This document shows positions 37,193-37,242 of a DNA stretch of 37,242 nt, one piece after another. The DNA lies in the NCBI RefSeq assembly GCF_023502345.1, contig NZ_JAMFLX010000034.1:1-37242 (forward strand), written 5' to 3'. Origin of the DNA: Parendozoicomonas callyspongiae. GTDB lineage: Bacteria; Pseudomonadota; Gammaproteobacteria; Pseudomonadales; Endozoicomonadaceae. The notes below the pieces were generated by a model that saw nothing but the letters and a program-made list of their open reading frames with translations, did not search any database and was not told where the DNA came from. The stretch's first letter is position 1. The number at the start of each line of letters is the position of its first letter. The position numbers and the translations under genes are program-made.

Positions 37193-37242
37193 CTCAATTT
37201 CCTGATGTGCCCAAGAGATTAATCACTGACTCTAACATTTCC

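Overview
The window reads as chromosomal DNA of a host-associated marine gammaproteobacterium. The best fit is an Endozoicomonas-like member of the Oceanospirillales. The housekeeping genes are of gammaproteobacterial/Pseudomonas type: a long FabY-like ketoacyl synthase, contiguous recC-recB-recD, queC-queE, ihfA followed by a MerR gene and proline tRNAs, and a glutathione-dependent formaldehyde pair. Among them lie several large genes that look eukaryote-like or effector-like: two Ser/Thr-kinase-like proteins, a 1,643-residue coiled-coil protein and a proline-rich 583-residue protein. The taxonomic call is inference from gene content; no search was run.

Layout: (i) 1-4350: fabY (minus), a divergent control region with a perfect 20-bp palindrome, then a GlxA-type AraC regulator, a membrane protein of unknown function and a DUF2147 protein as one plus-strand unit. 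(ii) 4355-9366: a UvrD/Rep-type helicase (minus), diverging from an ammonium-transporter/hybrid-histidine-kinase fusion. (iii) 9436-10790: queC-queE for queuosine precursor synthesis. (iv) 10884-22851: kinase-like gene 1, the recCBD operon with translational overlaps and a terminator, then kinase-like gene 2. (v) 22884-31650: the giant coiled-coil gene (minus), a FliB-type lysine methylase (plus), the proline-rich protein with a possible macro-like C-terminal domain (minus), and a small exported protein (minus). (vi) 31699-33414: on the minus strand, in transcription order, ihfA, a MerR regulator, three identical tRNA-Pro(GGG) genes, a terminator and a ygbA-like gene. (vii) 33415-37242: two small unknown genes, frmA-fghA for formaldehyde detoxification, and a cysteine-rich lipoprotein gene.

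The most unusual content is the group of effector-like genes at 10884-30937. Both kinase-like proteins and the coiled-coil protein have serine-rich disordered stretches carrying a short acidic [S/P]GY motif. The coiled-coil protein also contains DSGLDS, identical to the core of the animal IkB-alpha phosphodegron recognised by beta-TrCP. Secretion and host targeting are inference: no secretion-system genes lie in the window. Four stretches over about 240 bases without a gene (1901-2061 being shorter but well structured; 12306-12546; 33415-33709; 34398-34680) are described as features. No insertion sequence, prophage, CRISPR array or replication origin was recognised.
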